The translations under genes and the position numbers were made by a program. From the NCBI GenBank assembly GCA_030638735.1, contig DAOWEB010000162.1, forward strand, positions 65,416-99,404: a DNA stretch of 33,989 nt, written 5' to 3'. The notes below the pieces were generated by a model that ran no database searches, was not told the DNA's origin, and saw only the letters and a list, made by a program, of their open reading frames with translations. Shown in pieces: positions 1 through 6,223 of the stretch (position 1 is its first letter; each line of letters opens with the position of its first letter). The stretch comes from Spirochaetaceae bacterium. GTDB lineage: Bacteria; Spirochaetota; Spirochaetia; B11-G9.

Positions 1-53
1 TGAGTAATGTCATTTACTAAATCGCTTACATACATAATAATATATTTTTGAGG

Positions 54-153
54 TTAATAATAAAAAACAGGAGATGATATAGAAGAATCACGGTAATTGT
101 TTTTGACTTAAGTTTAATAACAATATTGGGTATCTTCCAAAACTATCATCTCC
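54..153 (-). ncRNA. Structured RNA or long-loop terminator downstream of tmRNA
   Basis: Positions 144-153 and 70-79 form a perfect 10-bp inverted repeat (GGAGATGATA / TATCATCTCC on the minus strand). Shorter complementary pairs lie inside it (GAAGA/TCTTC and TTGTT/AACAA), so the whole segment can fold as one long arm. On the minus strand it is followed at once by TGTTTTTTATT, like a rho-independent terminator. It lies downstream of the tmRNA coding piece and its own terminator. It could be a separate small RNA or a second terminator. I do not recognise the family. Confidence 0.4.
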
Positions 154-193
154 CTACTCGTGGCCAGGGATATTTTAATTAAATTAAATAAAA

Positions 194-220
194 CAGAGGA
201 TGCATCTAATGCACCCTCTG
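194..220 (-). terminator. Hairpin terminator ending the tmRNA coding piece
   Basis: The arms CAGAGGGTGCAT and ATGCATCCTCTG (minus strand) pair over 12 bp with a 3-nt loop, followed by TTTTATTTAATTT. The one non-Watson-Crick position is a G-U pair only when read as minus-strand RNA, which fixes the strand. It begins 7 bases after the tag stop codon, so it may also serve as the hairpin that normally follows the tag frame in tmRNA. Confidence 0.8.
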
Positions 221-227
221 AGTCGCT

Positions 228-266
228 TTAAGCTGCTGCTTTAAGCTGTGGCAATGTAAATTTGCC
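228..266 (-). other. ssrA: tmRNA proteolysis-tag reading frame (GKFTLPQLKAAA)
   Basis: Thirteen codons read GKFTLPQLKAAA then TAA. The seven bases before the proposed resume codon GGC are AATAACA, matching AATA at -7 to -4 before the E. coli resume codon (AATAGTC), including the invariant A at -4. Glycine as the first tag residue fits Bacteroidetes tmRNAs. The tag ends AAA where most tags end LAA or similar, and its body is unlike usual tags. The frame stays open upstream to a TGA, so a longer tag cannot be excluded. Confidence 0.75.
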
Positions 267-328
267 TGTTATTACACAATTGTTCTCTATTCACCCTTTC
301 TTCCTGCTGTCAAATCCAATTCAGCCCC

Positions 329-588
329 ATAAAATACTATAACCCATACCTAAAGAGTGCTGATTTAAAACGAGGTAGCAATCCCCTGGTGAGCCTCCGG
401 CAGTATAGTTGCCTGCTCATTAACTTGTCATCTTCTGAGATATTTCTATCGTTATAGTTAGTGTTAAATACTCGCACTTCTACGATAATTGGCAAGATGA
501 TTCTATAAGGAAATCATCAGTCTAATGAATGCTGTAAACATTTCAGTGATTAACTAATTTACATTTTACAGACCTTATAGAATCATAG
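329..588 (-). other. Intervening segment of permuted tmRNA gene
   Basis: This 260-base segment separates the acceptor 3' end (589) from the 5' end of the coding piece (328) and should be removed during processing. It is long compared with many such segments. It holds a 14-bp inverted repeat (497-510 with 573-586) that starts two bases past the discriminator base, so the long hairpin abuts the 3' processing site. A second possible hairpin has GAGC/GCTC around GGCA/TGCC near 390-425. I see no open reading frame and no convincing group I intron core. Confidence 0.7.
497..586 (-). repeat. 14-bp inverted repeat in tmRNA intervening segment
   Basis: ATGATTCTATAAGG at 497-510 is the exact reverse complement of 573-586. 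The 62-base loop carries a weaker inner pair (TGTAAA/TTTACA). Its outer edge lies directly beside the tmRNA acceptor end, suggesting a role in folding or cleavage of the precursor. Confidence 0.85.
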
Positions 589-725
589 TGGAGCTGCGGA
601 GTTTCGAACTCCGGTCCAAACAGTCCTTGAATGAATGTCAATGAACATTAGTGTCAGATTTAAAAAGAACTCCGAGACTTCAAAAGCGTGAAACGTTTCC
701 TTGTTCCCGGAGTTCCACCCCAACA
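589..725 (-). ncRNA. ssrA: tmRNA acceptor piece (pseudoknot, T-arm, 3' end), permuted gene
   Basis: The minus strand reads GGAC, T-stem CGGAG (613-609), T-loop TTCGAAA, T-stem CTCCG (601-597), acceptor CAGCTCC (596-590), discriminator A (589), then CTA. This is base for base the layout of the E. coli tmRNA 3' end, except that CCA is not encoded. Upstream, GAACTCCG (near 712) pairs with CGGAGTTC (near 668) around an inner loop, as expected of the last pseudoknot domain. The 5' boundary near 725 is a guess from the start of the structured, GC-richer block. Confidence 0.87.
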
Positions 726-752
726 AATTACTATAAAATTACAATATTTTTA

Positions 753-905
753 TTAGTTTAGATTCTTAATTTCATTATATGTAGCTTTTGAAAGGATTTT
801 ATGAGATGTTTCATTTTCAATCATAATATCAATTTCATTTTTAGATTTGAGTAATTTTACACCATTAATTCTTACCCAATAGTATTTTTTAGTATTTGAT
901 TTCAT
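753..905 (-). CDS. Small protein of unknown function (50 aa)
   Basis: An ATG at 905 opens a 50-residue frame ending at TAA. It starts MKSNTKKYYWVRING and is rich in Lys, Asn and Ile, like its neighbours. It follows the antirepressor gene by 32 bases on the same strand and precedes the tmRNA acceptor piece by 27 bases, so the tmRNA may be transcribed from this operon. No domain is recognised. Composition and spacing support a real gene, but the size leaves doubt. Confidence 0.55.
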   Translation of the reverse strand: MKSNTKKYYWVRINGVKLLKSKNEIDIMIENETSHKILSKATYNEIKNLN

Positions 906-937
906 ATATTTTGTTTAATATTATGGATAAAAGTACA

Positions 938-1699
938 CTAATTTACTTTTGGTTTTTTAATTATTCTATAATTAGTATATTCTTCCCGGACCAATTTAAG
1001 GATTTTAATTTGTCCTTTACCTGTTAATCTGGGAGTAAATGATGTTCCAGAATACAATGGATTATTTATCTGAGTTTCTGACAATTCAAAATAATGCATA
1101 TATTTCTGGTAAGGTTTATTATTATCCATAAGGTATCCTCTCCATTTCAGAAATGCAAATAATCTATTTTGACCGATATCATCAATACCATGATCTTTTT
1201 GAATTACTTTAGCAAAATCACCTATTTTAATGGATCCTGTACTATGTTCAATAACTGTAGCAAGATCTACTTTAGGTTTATCAGATCGTATTTTATCCTG
1301 AAGTGCTAGTTTCTGTTTCTCATTAATGATTGCAAGTTCCAGTAATTCAATTTTATTCATATGAGAAGGGTTCATAACAAGTAAATTACGTTGTTTCTCT
1401 GCTTCAATGAAGTATTTCCTTGCTTTACGGCCCTGGTCGTTATTTTCGATCATAGAGAGTTCTTTGGCCATATTAACAGAAAGGGCATATTCAATGATTG
1501 TGGTACCGCCTTTTTCTCGTTTCACAATTTTGTGAAATGAAACATAGTCCTCATTTACAAAGAATTGATATTTTTTAATTCTTTGTTGAATCCAATCAGA
1601 AAATTTACGTTTACTTTCTAAGAAATTATGTAATTCACGACCATCTACATAATCTCTACCTGTTTTACTACCTTGTCTTATTTTAATTAATTCATTCAT
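938..1699 (-). CDS. Phage antirepressor, AntA/AntB and KilAC domains
   Basis: The 253-residue protein has an AntA/AntB-type N-terminal domain (about residues 10-90, with VDGRELHNFLESKRKFSDWI and FFVNEDYV). A KilAC-type C-terminal domain follows (about 140-245, with LIxx-like IKIGDFAKVIQ and GQNRLFAFLKWRGYL). Proteins of this type bind or titrate repressors and act in phage gene regulation. The ATG at 1699 overlaps the TGA of the upstream 54-aa gene, so they are probably co-translated. In crAss-like phages such proteins occur without classical lysogeny, so a repressor partner is not implied, and none is seen here. Confidence 0.88.
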   Translation of the reverse strand: MNELIKIRQGSKTGRDYVDGRELHNFLESKRKFSDWIQQRIKKYQFFVNEDYVSFHKIVKREKGGTTIIEYALSVNMAKELSMIENNDQGRKARKYFIEAEKQRNLLVMNPSHMNKIELLELAIINEKQKLALQDKIRSDKPKVDLATVIEHSTGSIKIGDFAKVIQKDHGIDDIGQNRLFAFLKWRGYLMDNNKPYQKYMHYFELSETQINNPLYSGTSFTPRLTGKGQIKILKLVREEYTNYRIIKKPKVN

Positions 1700-1860
1700 G
1701 ATTCAGGTTTTAACCAGCGTTTATAGATTTTATTTTTATCTATTGCCTCTTTAAGAGCATTATTATTTCTTTTAGTCTTATGGAGTTTATGTTGTGATTT
1801 AATAAACCTGGTATTAATTTCCATTTTAGTTCGAATAAAGTTACACTCTGCAGTATTCAT
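1696..1860 (-). CDS. Small basic protein (54 aa), unknown
   Basis: An ATG at 1860 opens a 54-residue frame whose TGA overlaps the antirepressor start (ATGA arrangement). The protein is strongly basic, with many Lys, Arg and Asn residues and a run HKLHKTKRNNN in the middle. It may bind nucleic acid, but this is only a guess from charge. The tight overlap argues for a real gene in the antirepressor operon. Confidence 0.65.
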   Translation of the reverse strand: MNTAECNFIRTKMEINTRFIKSQHKLHKTKRNNNALKEAIDKNKIYKRWLKPES

Positions 1861-1862
1861 AA

Positions 1863-2027
1863 TTATATATTTAAATTACATTGAACAAGCAGATGATGTG
1901 ATTCTAATTCTTTATAAATACTGGTAGTAAATTGATAGTTTAATATATCATAACCATCTTTAATTAAGTCATTTAGGAATTCTTTAAGAGATTGTAAGTT
2001 TCCAGATTTAAAATGAAATGTTTTCAT
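1863..2027 (-). CDS. Small protein of unknown function (54 aa) with structured leader
   Basis: An ATG at 2027 opens 54 codons to TAA, beginning MKTFHFKSGNLQSLKEFLND. It ends two bases before the next gene starts. The 57-base leader upstream (2034-2090) is conserved with the leader of the gene at 3035-3628, so both may share a control mechanism. The body looks like a small alpha/beta fold, and no family is recognised. Confidence 0.65.
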   Translation of the reverse strand: MKTFHFKSGNLQSLKEFLNDLIKDGYDILNYQFTTSIYKELESHHLLVQCNLNI

Positions 2028-2033
2028 GATTTA

Positions 2034-2090
2034 TTTGTTGGTTAATAAACCTCAACATATAGTTGAACGCACGAATTTTACGCCTTAATT
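2034..2090 (-). promoter_or_regulatory. Conserved structured 5' leader, copy 1
   Basis: This 57-base segment matches 3640-3696. Minus-strand flanks GGCGTAA and TCGTGCGT and the end AACCAACAAAT are conserved. The hairpin between them changes sequence but keeps pairing (TCAAC/GTTGA here, GGTCAGC/GCTGGCC in copy 2). It ends 6 bases before the start codon of the 54-aa gene. The covariation suggests a cis-acting RNA. No known riboswitch class is recognised. Confidence 0.6.
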
Positions 2091-2100
2091 ATTCTACCAA

Positions 2101-2131
2101 TAAAAAATTCCCGAGATAATTCCCGGGAATT
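2101..2131 (-). terminator. Rho-independent terminator after exported-protein gene
   Basis: On the minus strand AATTCCCG (2131-2124) pairs with CGGGAATT (2113-2106), and the T-rich run TTTTTTA follows. It lies about 50 bases downstream of the stop of the gene at 2181-2621. Confidence 0.75.
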
Positions 2132-2180
2132 CTTAATAATTCAGTAACTATTTACAATCATTTATCTAGCTCTTGGTGTT

Positions 2181-2621
2181 TTAATCACTAGGCCAGGAGA
2201 TTGTATAATTAAAATATTTTCCAACGGATAAGCTGGATAGCTCCCATAAATCAATTTGTGAATGCCTATTATCTATTAGGACTTGTTGATTTGCTACCGG
2301 TTGGAACATATGCAATGAAACCACATGGTCGTAGTATTGCATGTTCAAATTACCATATAACATTTGATTCATTGTATTATAATCATAATTAACAGTTTCC
2401 AGAGTGGGGTATTTCAAGTTAACCACCTCCAGGGATATGATAAGCAAAACATTTTCTTGTAATACATTTACTGCTTCAAACCCAAATACCACATCAACTG
2501 TGATAACATCAGTTTGTTCTAATGTGATATCGTTACCAATATCAACATCGATTGTGTATGCCATGCTTGTGAACATAGCAGTCATTACAAGTAGTAATGA
2601 TAGGACAAGTAGTTTTTTCAT
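2181..2621 (-). CDS. Putative exported protein (146 aa)
   Basis: The protein begins MKKLLVLSLLLVMTAMFTSM, a typical signal peptide with cleavage likely after the Ala near residue 21. The rest is acidic and beta-rich with no recognised domain. A second ATG two codons upstream (2627) is possible, but MKK fits a signal peptide better. Export of a phage protein suggests a role at the cell envelope during infection, such as exclusion or lysis. No lysis motif is seen. A terminator follows the gene. Confidence 0.7.
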   Translation of the reverse strand: MKKLLVLSLLLVMTAMFTSMAYTIDVDIGNDITLEQTDVITVDVVFGFEAVNVLQENVLLIISLEVVNLKYPTLETVNYDYNTMNQMLYGNLNMQYYDHVVSLHMFQPVANQQVLIDNRHSQIDLWELSSLSVGKYFNYTISWPSD

Positions 2622-2722
2622 AAGCATTTGTTTTTAATCGATTTAAGCTCAATATTAAGCATTTGAATAAATAAAATTAAATAAAAGATATTAGAATATC
2701 AAATAATTTATTATAATCACTT

Positions 2723-2884
2723 TTAAGATCTAAGGATTAATAATGCAGAAAATTCTATAACATTATTTTCAATACATGTATTAAAATGTATTTGTTCTAC
2801 TACCCATTCTTGGTAATAATGACTAAGTTTTTCTTGTAACTTAGCATGACTTGTTTCACTTAATATAATTGGAATTTGTTTCAT
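2723..2884 (-). CDS. Small protein of unknown function (53 aa)
   Basis: The frame starts at ATG 2884 (MKQIPIILSETSHAKLQEKL) and ends at TAA. The middle resembles an amphipathic helix. It starts six bases after the stop of the 44-aa membrane protein gene on the same strand, so the two are likely in one operon. No family is recognised. Confidence 0.6.
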   Translation of the reverse strand: MKQIPIILSETSHAKLQEKLSHYYQEWVVEQIHFNTCIENNVIEFSALLILRS

Positions 2885-2889
2885 AATTA

Positions 2890-3024
2890 TTATGTTAGAT
2901 TACTAATTGCACTACATACTACAACTACTATAATAACTATAAGTATACATACTATTCCAAATAGTATACAACTACCTATATCACCTTTGTTTCTTTTTAA
3001 CCAATTTTTTGTACGTGTTTTCAT
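2890..3024 (-). CDS. Single-pass small membrane protein (44 aa)
   Basis: The 44 codons give a basic N-terminus (MKTRTKNWLKRNKGD) followed by one strong hydrophobic helix of about 22 residues, rich in Val, Ile and Cys, and a short polar tail. The basic end suggests an N-in topology. It sits in a run of small phage genes, 10 bases after the stop of the gene at 3035-3628. Function is unknown. Holin or envelope modifier are possible but unsupported. Confidence 0.6.
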   Translation of the reverse strand: MKTRTKNWLKRNKGDIGSCILFGIVCILIVIIVVVVCSAISNLT

Positions 3025-3034
3025 AATTATATAT

Positions 3035-3628
3035 TTATGGGGTTTCATCTTCTTCAGGAAACATTTCTTCCCAGCATATAGTACAGGTACCAGAGATTAA
3101 TAGTTCACGATCATCGGCAGACATATCAGGAAAGGCATTTTGTATTAACATTCCTTTTTGCCATTTAGTATAAGAAATAGGATCTACATCTAAATCCTGA
3201 TTCTTACCACAACATTTACATTGCACACTTATTGTTGTCATAATATGTTTTATTAAATTTAAAACTAAATAAGGCATACCACCAGGAAGTAAATTCCACA
3301 TTTTTCTTGGTGTTAAAAAAGAAAGTTTACCAGTAGCAATTCCAAGAGCTACAAGTTCATCAATATTCTTATGTTCTCCCCACTGATTATCATTTATATC
3401 AACACACATATTTAGAAAGCTTATTCCACCACCAATATTTTTATGAATATCTGTTGGTAATTCTTTTAATAATTTATCAATAAGAGGTTCTTTTTCTTTG
3501 AGTCGTTTAGGATTGAAGCCAACTTTTATAAGAACAGCTTCTCCTAATTTATAATTATCAGTTGATTCTCCATCTTTGAATAAACATTCAAGAAATGTGT
3601 CATGTACTATTTGTGCAGTTAGTTTCAT
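3035..3628 (-). CDS. Hypothetical protein with C-terminal Cys-pair motif (197 aa)
   Basis: The best start is ATG 3628 (MKLTAQIVHDTFLECLF). A longer frame exists, but its extra codons fall in the conserved leader. Two Cys pairs, CKCC near residue 137 and CTIC near 184, frame the stretch KWQKGMLIQNAFPDMSADDR. That combination, with GTCTICWEEMF at the end, recurs in phage proteins of unknown function and probably binds zinc. The N-terminal two thirds is helical with no known domain. The leader with covarying hairpin lies just upstream. Confidence 0.78.
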   Translation of the reverse strand: MKLTAQIVHDTFLECLFKDGESTDNYKLGEAVLIKVGFNPKRLKEKEPLIDKLLKELPTDIHKNIGGGISFLNMCVDINDNQWGEHKNIDELVALGIATGKLSFLTPRKMWNLLPGGMPYLVLNLIKHIMTTISVQCKCCGKNQDLDVDPISYTKWQKGMLIQNAFPDMSADDRELLISGTCTICWEEMFPEEDETP

Positions 3629-3639
3629 AATAAATATAA

Positions 3640-3696
3640 TTTGTTGGTTAACCGGCCAGCATAAGCTGACCACGCACGATTCTTACGCCCTAATAA
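3640..3696 (-). promoter_or_regulatory. Conserved structured 5' leader, copy 2
   Basis: This is the partner of 2034-2090. Conserved flanks GGCGTAA, TCGTGCGT and AACCAACAAAT surround a 7-bp hairpin GGTCAGC/GCTGGCC (3654-3671) with one G-U pair. It ends 12 bases before the start codon of the 197-aa gene, so it is well placed to act on translation. Confidence 0.6.
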
Positions 3697-3711
3697 CCCT
3701 TATACAGAGGT

Positions 3712-4092
3712 TTACTTGATGTATTCTATTATTTTGGTAGATGGATGGTAATACCACTTATTTTGGTACCATTTATCACCTTTAGTTTTCCAAGATGCAA
3801 TATTTTTATTTGAAAGTACAACATGTTCCATTAATGGATGACGTTCAATAGATGTAAATTCAGATCTTTGAGTTCGGTTATAATCTAATGTTTCTTGAAG
3901 TGCAATATATTCATTAACATTAGTTTTAGAATCTAATCTGGAGATAGGAATAGTAATGATAAATAAAAAGAGAATAATACCAGAAAATAAAATAACAATA
4001 TCACTATAGTAATCATTATCTTTATCTAATATATAAAATATAATAGATCCAATTAATAAAAGCACAATGAGAAGTACAAATAATCCAGCCAT
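3712..4092 (-). CDS. Two-helix membrane protein (126 aa)
   Basis: Two hydrophobic segments (about residues 3-21 and 31-50) are separated by an acidic loop (DKDNDYYSD). They are followed by a soluble C-terminal part of about 75 residues with many aromatic residues near the end (WYQNKWYYHP). The gene lies 23 bases after 4116-4361 in the leftward operon. No family is recognised. The domain probably faces the cytoplasm or periplasm at the inner membrane. Confidence 0.68.
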   Translation of the reverse strand: MAGLFVLLIVLLLIGSIIFYILDKDNDYYSDIVILFSGIILFLFIITIPISRLDSKTNVNEYIALQETLDYNRTQRSEFTSIERHPLMEHVVLSNKNIASWKTKGDKWYQNKWYYHPSTKIIEYIK

Positions 4093-4115
4093 AATTTTAA
4101 GTTTTTTATTGGTTA

Positions 4116-4361
4116 TTAATTAGTCAGTTTAATAGTGATATCAGCGTTTCTACCAAAGAATTTAAGACCTTTAATAGCTTTACTTATTAGATCACATGGA
4201 TCACTATGATATCTTCCATCACTAAGAGCTATACATACATATTGAGTCGAACTATAATTTATAAGAATATATATTTCATTACATATATCACTAATAAATA
4301 GATCTCCCTCTTTATGATCAAGGATAGGAATATCAGCTGGAGTAATAATAATTTTATTCAT
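4116..4361 (-). CDS. Hypothetical protein (81 aa)
   Basis: The 81-residue protein (start MNKIIITPADIPILDHKEGD) is acidic in its first half and looks alpha/beta. It is separated by 10 bases from the upstream zinc-motif protein and by 23 from the downstream membrane protein. No domain is recognised. Confidence 0.65.
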   Translation of the reverse strand: MNKIIITPADIPILDHKEGDLFISDICNEIYILINYSSTQYVCIALSDGRYHSDPCDLISKAIKGLKFFGRNADITIKLTN

Positions 4362-4371
4362 AATGTTGTAT

Positions 4372-4764
4372 TTATTGGTTAAAATGTTTATTATACATAT
4401 TAATCAGATGTTGAATGTATTTAGCCCTTGCTTTAAAGGCTTTAATTAGTTGTTCTGGTGTTTTAGCTTGTTCAATTGCTTTATACGTTATTTCAGCTCT
4501 TGAACGTGGTTTATTATAACATTTACATGATTTTACAAAACTGATTTGATGTATACAGCCTTTACAATAATCATCTATTGAGAGAAATTGTATTTCTGTA
4601 GCAGCAATACATAAAGTACAAGTATCTATATTACCAAAACCAGTTAATCTTCTTGCTGTAATATTTCCATAAGTAATATTATTAATTTCTTTAATAGTAA
4701 TATTATTATATCTAGTAACCAAATCTTTGGCTGCCTGTAATTGTTTGGGTGTTAATTTATCCAT
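4372..4764 (-). CDS. Probable zinc-binding small protein (130 aa)
   Basis: Cysteines are arranged CTLC (about residues 49-52), CKGC (67-70), then CKC (80-82), which suggests one zinc site. The N-terminus (MDKLTPKQLQAAKDLV) and C-terminus are helical and basic. Its ATG lies inside the end of the 52-aa gene (4757-4915), an 8-base overlap that suggests coupled translation. A nucleic-acid or protein-binding role is plausible but not shown. Confidence 0.7.
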   Translation of the reverse strand: MDKLTPKQLQAAKDLVTRYNNITIKEINNITYGNITARRLTGFGNIDTCTLCIAATEIQFLSIDDYCKGCIHQISFVKSCKCYNKPRSRAEITYKAIEQAKTPEQLIKAFKARAKYIQHLINMYNKHFNQ

Positions 4765-4915
4765 TATTGTTATATTTATTGATATTTAATACAATAGTTT
4801 TTGTAAAATATGCATATGCAATAGCAACCTTACGAGTGTAGAATTTCCATAATTGTTTGCCATTTTCATTGACAACAACGTATTTAAATTTTTTACCATG
4901 TATGTATGTAATCAT
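4757..4915 (-). CDS. Small protein of unknown function (52 aa)
   Basis: ATG 4915 opens 52 codons (MITYIHGKKFKYVVVNENGK), ending in TAA inside the next gene. A beta-rich start is followed by an aromatic stretch (LWKFYTRKVAIAYAYF). The overlap with 4372-4764 supports a real gene at the head of this leftward operon. Confidence 0.6.
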   Translation of the reverse strand: MITYIHGKKFKYVVVNENGKQLWKFYTRKVAIAYAYFTKTIVLNINKYNNNG

Positions 4916-4994
4916 TTTATTGGGTATTTATTGGTTAAGACATAAATAATGTTTAGGATAATGAATCCTCATTAGTTAACCTTTTAATTAATAA

Positions 4995-5060
4995 GACTAA
5001 TTGAATAGGTTGATCTATATTTCCTTAATATCTTGTTAATTCAAGAACTATCAATTAGTC
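4995..5060 (+). repeat. Imperfect 13-bp inverted repeat with inner hairpin
   Basis: GACTAATTGA plus TAG (one bulged A) at 4995-5008 pairs with 5048-5060. The loop holds an inner CTTG/CAAG hairpin at 5033-5046. CATTTTTATC follows on the plus strand, so it could end plus-strand transcription or be a small structured RNA. Confidence 0.5.
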
Positions 5061-5478
5061 CATTTTTATCCATAAATATAACGAAATGAATTTTATTTAT
5101 AAATAGATAGTAGAATAGGGTATAAAACAGGTGATATTTGGTGCTTAACAGGCCCAATAATAAGTTATAATACTATTAATCAATGTATTAACAGAAATAG
5201 TAATAATTGCATCAGTCGCCACAACAGCAATAAAAGAACAAATACATGAATCCCTGGCCCCAAAATTATTTTCGGAATCAGAGCACTTTTAACCATACAT
5301 TATACATAATACCAAGAGATTCAGAAAGATATAGAGTGTTGTCCCTGGAAAGTTTGTGGATATTGTCCCCTACTTCACAAGCTCTCAGCCCAGTGATAGC
5401 AAGGGATACAGAGCATTTAACCCTTGATATTATTAACAAGCTTAAACGTCTTATATTGGCCTTATATTAAGTAGTAAA

Positions 5479-5492
5479 GTGTAAATTTACAC
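5479..5492. promoter_or_regulatory. Perfect 14-bp palindrome
   Basis: GTGTAAATTTACAC is an exact palindrome in non-coding DNA, 19 bases before the operator-like site at 5511. It is a candidate binding site for a dimeric regulator. No protein can be assigned. Confidence 0.45.
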
Positions 5493-5510
5493 CGTGCTAG
5501 GTCTCACTTA

Positions 5511-5537
5511 TGTAAACTAGCGTACTGTAATTTAACA
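5511..5537 (+). promoter_or_regulatory. Operator-like site related to 9858-9884
   Basis: Twenty-two of 27 bases match 9858-9884 in the divergent promoter region, starting TGTAAACT and ending CTGTAATTTAACA. No clear TAnnTTTG box lies next to it. Confidence 0.4.
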
Positions 5538-5792
5538 AATGGTATTATTGGAATTGGGTAGAAGGTAATATATGGCTTATATTGGTAATATTGCTAAATT
5601 AATTGTAAGTGAAATACAGCTTATAGCTTAATAAATGAAAGTAAAAGATATATATTAACTTACGATTTGTTACTACCTTCCCGATGGGATAAAACAGATT
5701 GACACATTAGCCTATAATAAGCTTAAATAACTAATATTACTACCTATATATATAAGGTATAATAATTGACCTTTTCATTCAGTACATCTATT

Positions 5793-5825
5793 AAAAAAGT
5801 ACTCAACCCCGAAAGGTTGAATACT
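5793..5825 (-). terminator. Rho-independent terminator of the 128-aa gene
   Basis: On the minus strand AGTATTCAACC pairs with GGTTGAGTACT over 11 bp (one U-G) with loop TTTCGG, followed by TTTTT. It lies 12 bases after the stop of 5837-6223. Confidence 0.88.
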
Positions 5826-5836
5826 TCAATTTCCAG

Positions 5837-6223
5837 CTACTCAATCTCACCCTCAACAATCGCCTTGACTTGCTTCTTAGTCAATGGCTCAGTATTAATA
5901 GTTGAATACCCTTTTTCATTGGTATCAAACCGAAAGGCTGAGTTTACAGGCATATCTATAAACCCATCAGGAATAGATAAAGACAATACCTTTTCAGTCT
6001 CATCGGTTTCAGTCGGAATAGTCTGTACATTGGCAAAGGTTAGAGTTTTATCTCCTTTCTTTACTTCAGACAGTGAGTTGACTGACTGCCAACCCCCACC
6101 AATTTTCTTAATAACTGAATAGTCAGCATTCAACTTGGTAGCTAAATGTTTGCCCTGTGTCGGACGTTCGGTAACTTGGTTTGTCCCAAGTTTTCTCATC
6201 TCTTGCATTTCATTTACATTCAT
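5837..6223 (-). CDS. Hypothetical protein (128 aa)
   Basis: The protein starts MNVNEMQEMRKLGTNQVTE and has an even, soluble, beta-rich composition with a GGGWQSVNSL loop in the middle and a lysine/glutamate-rich end (LTKKQVKAIVEGEIE). No family is recognised. It is a single-gene unit with a strong terminator. The next minus-strand gene upstream is separated from it by the G-rich non-coding tract. Confidence 0.75.
   Translation of the reverse strand: MNVNEMQEMRKLGTNQVTERPTQGKHLATKLNADYSVIKKIGGGWQSVNSLSEVKKGDKTLTFANVQTIPTETDETEKVLSLSIPDGFIDMPVNSAFRFDTNEKGYSTINTEPLTKKQVKAIVEGEIE

Larger units (their letters stand above)
194..328 (-). ncRNA. ssrA: tmRNA coding piece (5' end and tag frame), permuted gene
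   Basis: The minus strand from 328 reads GGGGCTGAATTGGATTTGAC, matching the conserved tmRNA 5' end (GGGGCTG acceptor strand, then the D-loop-like GGATTTGAC). GGGGCTG (328-322) pairs with CAGCTCC (596-590) of the acceptor piece, including the G3-U pair that marks alanine identity. GACAG near 310-306 can pair with CTGTT of the acceptor piece as helix P2. The tag frame follows at 266-228 and a terminator ends the piece. The complementary 3' half lies upstream on the same strand, so the gene is circularly permuted and should give a two-piece tmRNA. Mature ends after processing are inferred. Confidence 0.87.
4916..5797. other. Non-coding AT-rich region with inverted repeats
   Basis: I find no convincing gene in these 0.9 kb. 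A 74-codon plus frame at 5246-5470 has a composition unlike the phage proteins. A frame at 5165-5287 reads like a membrane helix plus SESEHF but has no usable start codon. The region holds an inverted repeat at 4995-5060, a 14-bp palindrome at 5479-5492, and a copy of the 9.85-kb operator sequence at 5511-5537. It may be regulatory, an origin, or remains of lost genes. Confidence 0.5.

Noticed and set aside
329-588. Group I intron between the tmRNA pieces
   Set aside because: I could not find convincing P, Q, R and S core elements, and the T-arm, the usual intron site in tmRNA, is intact. The order of the pieces is explained by permutation.
5246-5470. 74-codon plus-strand frame
   Set aside because: Residue use (many Ser, Leu, Arg, few Lys and Glu) is unlike the phage proteins, it lies alone in the gene-free tract, and it overlaps a competing frame.
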